From: Planctomycetota bacterium
Lineage (GTDB): Bacteria > Planctomycetota > Planctomycetia > Planctomycetales > Planctomycetaceae
Length of the DNA stretch: 7,025 nt
Direction of reading: 5' to 3'
NCBI GenBank assembly: GCA_027622115.1
Contig: JAQBZS010000377.1
Location: 1 to 7,025, forward strand
In this document: positions 6,911 through 7,025 of the stretch, piece after piece
How the letters are laid out: every line of letters starts with the position of its first letter
Position numbering within the stretch: the first letter of the stretch is position 1
Translations under genes and position numbers: made by a program
Notes under the pieces: generated by a model
The model's database searches: none
Seen by the model: the letters and a program-made list of their open reading frames with translations, nothing else
Told to the model about the DNA's origin: nothing

Positions 6911-7024
6911 CTAATTGGACAGCGCCACTTTGGCGTTACGTCGCTCGTTTAACCGCACGCCGTAGGCACGCGCGTTTGTGGACATCTCGCGGTCGAACTT
7001 CCAAGAACTGTTAAGACACGTTTT
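6911..7024 (-). CDS. 3' end of an unidentified gene (partial, cut by the window edge)
   Basis: On the minus strand an open frame enters from the right edge and runs 37 codons to a TAG at 6913-6911. The last residues read RLNERRNAKVALSN, after a segment containing SSWKFDREMSTNARAYGV. There is no recognisable domain in this tail. Support is the uninterrupted frame, the same orientation as the polysaccharide genes, and the palindromic element placed directly after the stop, as is common at gene ends. A 37-codon open frame can arise by chance, so this is tentative. If real, it is probably the preceding gene of the polysaccharide cluster. Confidence 0.4.
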   Translation of the reverse strand, partial: KTCLNSSWKFDREMSTNARAYGVRLNERRNAKVALSN

Positions 7025-7025
7025 C

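Noticed and set aside
1..7025. A new defence, retron, CRISPR or mobile-element system
   Set aside because: No nuclease, reverse transcriptase, integrase, transposase gene, repeat-spacer array or tRNA attachment site is seen; CPBP proteins occur in many contexts and alone do not indicate defence.

Overview
The window looks like chromosomal DNA from a moderately GC-rich Gram-negative-type bacterium. I favour a planctomycete of the Pirellula/Rhodopirellula kind. That rests on the style of the encoded proteins and on two imperfect palindromes resembling REP-type repeats, which I remember as common in such genomes. It is an inference, not a proven assignment.

Layout. On the + strand at the left are two small membrane-protein genes, closely spaced and probably co-transcribed: a DUF983 zinc-ribbon membrane protein (2-385) and a CPBP-family (Abi/CAAX-protease-like) membrane protein with all three family motifs (410-1231). 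The rest is a leftward (- strand) surface-polysaccharide cluster. In transcription order it holds the last 37 codons of an unidentified gene (7024-6911), a 78-bp palindromic element (6825-6902), a GT4-type glycosyltransferase (6771-5587), an O-antigen ligase/polymerase-like membrane protein (5568-4138), a Wzx-type flippase (4043-2532), a second palindromic element (2394-2446), and a GNAT/BioF2-like acyltransferase (2344-1202). The acyltransferase meets the CPBP gene tail to tail, and their 3' ends overlap by 30 bp.

How the genes may work together. The glycosyltransferase would add a sugar to a lipid-linked oligosaccharide, the flippase would move that unit across the inner membrane, and the Wzy/WaaL-like protein would polymerise or ligate it outside. 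The GNAT-fold protein probably modifies a sugar or a precursor. No initiating sugar-phosphate transferase, chain-length regulator or export channel lies in the window, so the locus must continue to the right or elsewhere. The DUF983/CPBP pair seems functionally separate.

I did not find a convincing undescribed system. The observations most worth following up are the two unlike palindromic elements inside the polysaccharide cluster, the overlapping convergent 3' ends, and the uncertain glycosyltransferase start. No tRNA, rRNA, CRISPR array, complete transposase gene or intergenic stretch over 300 bases was found.
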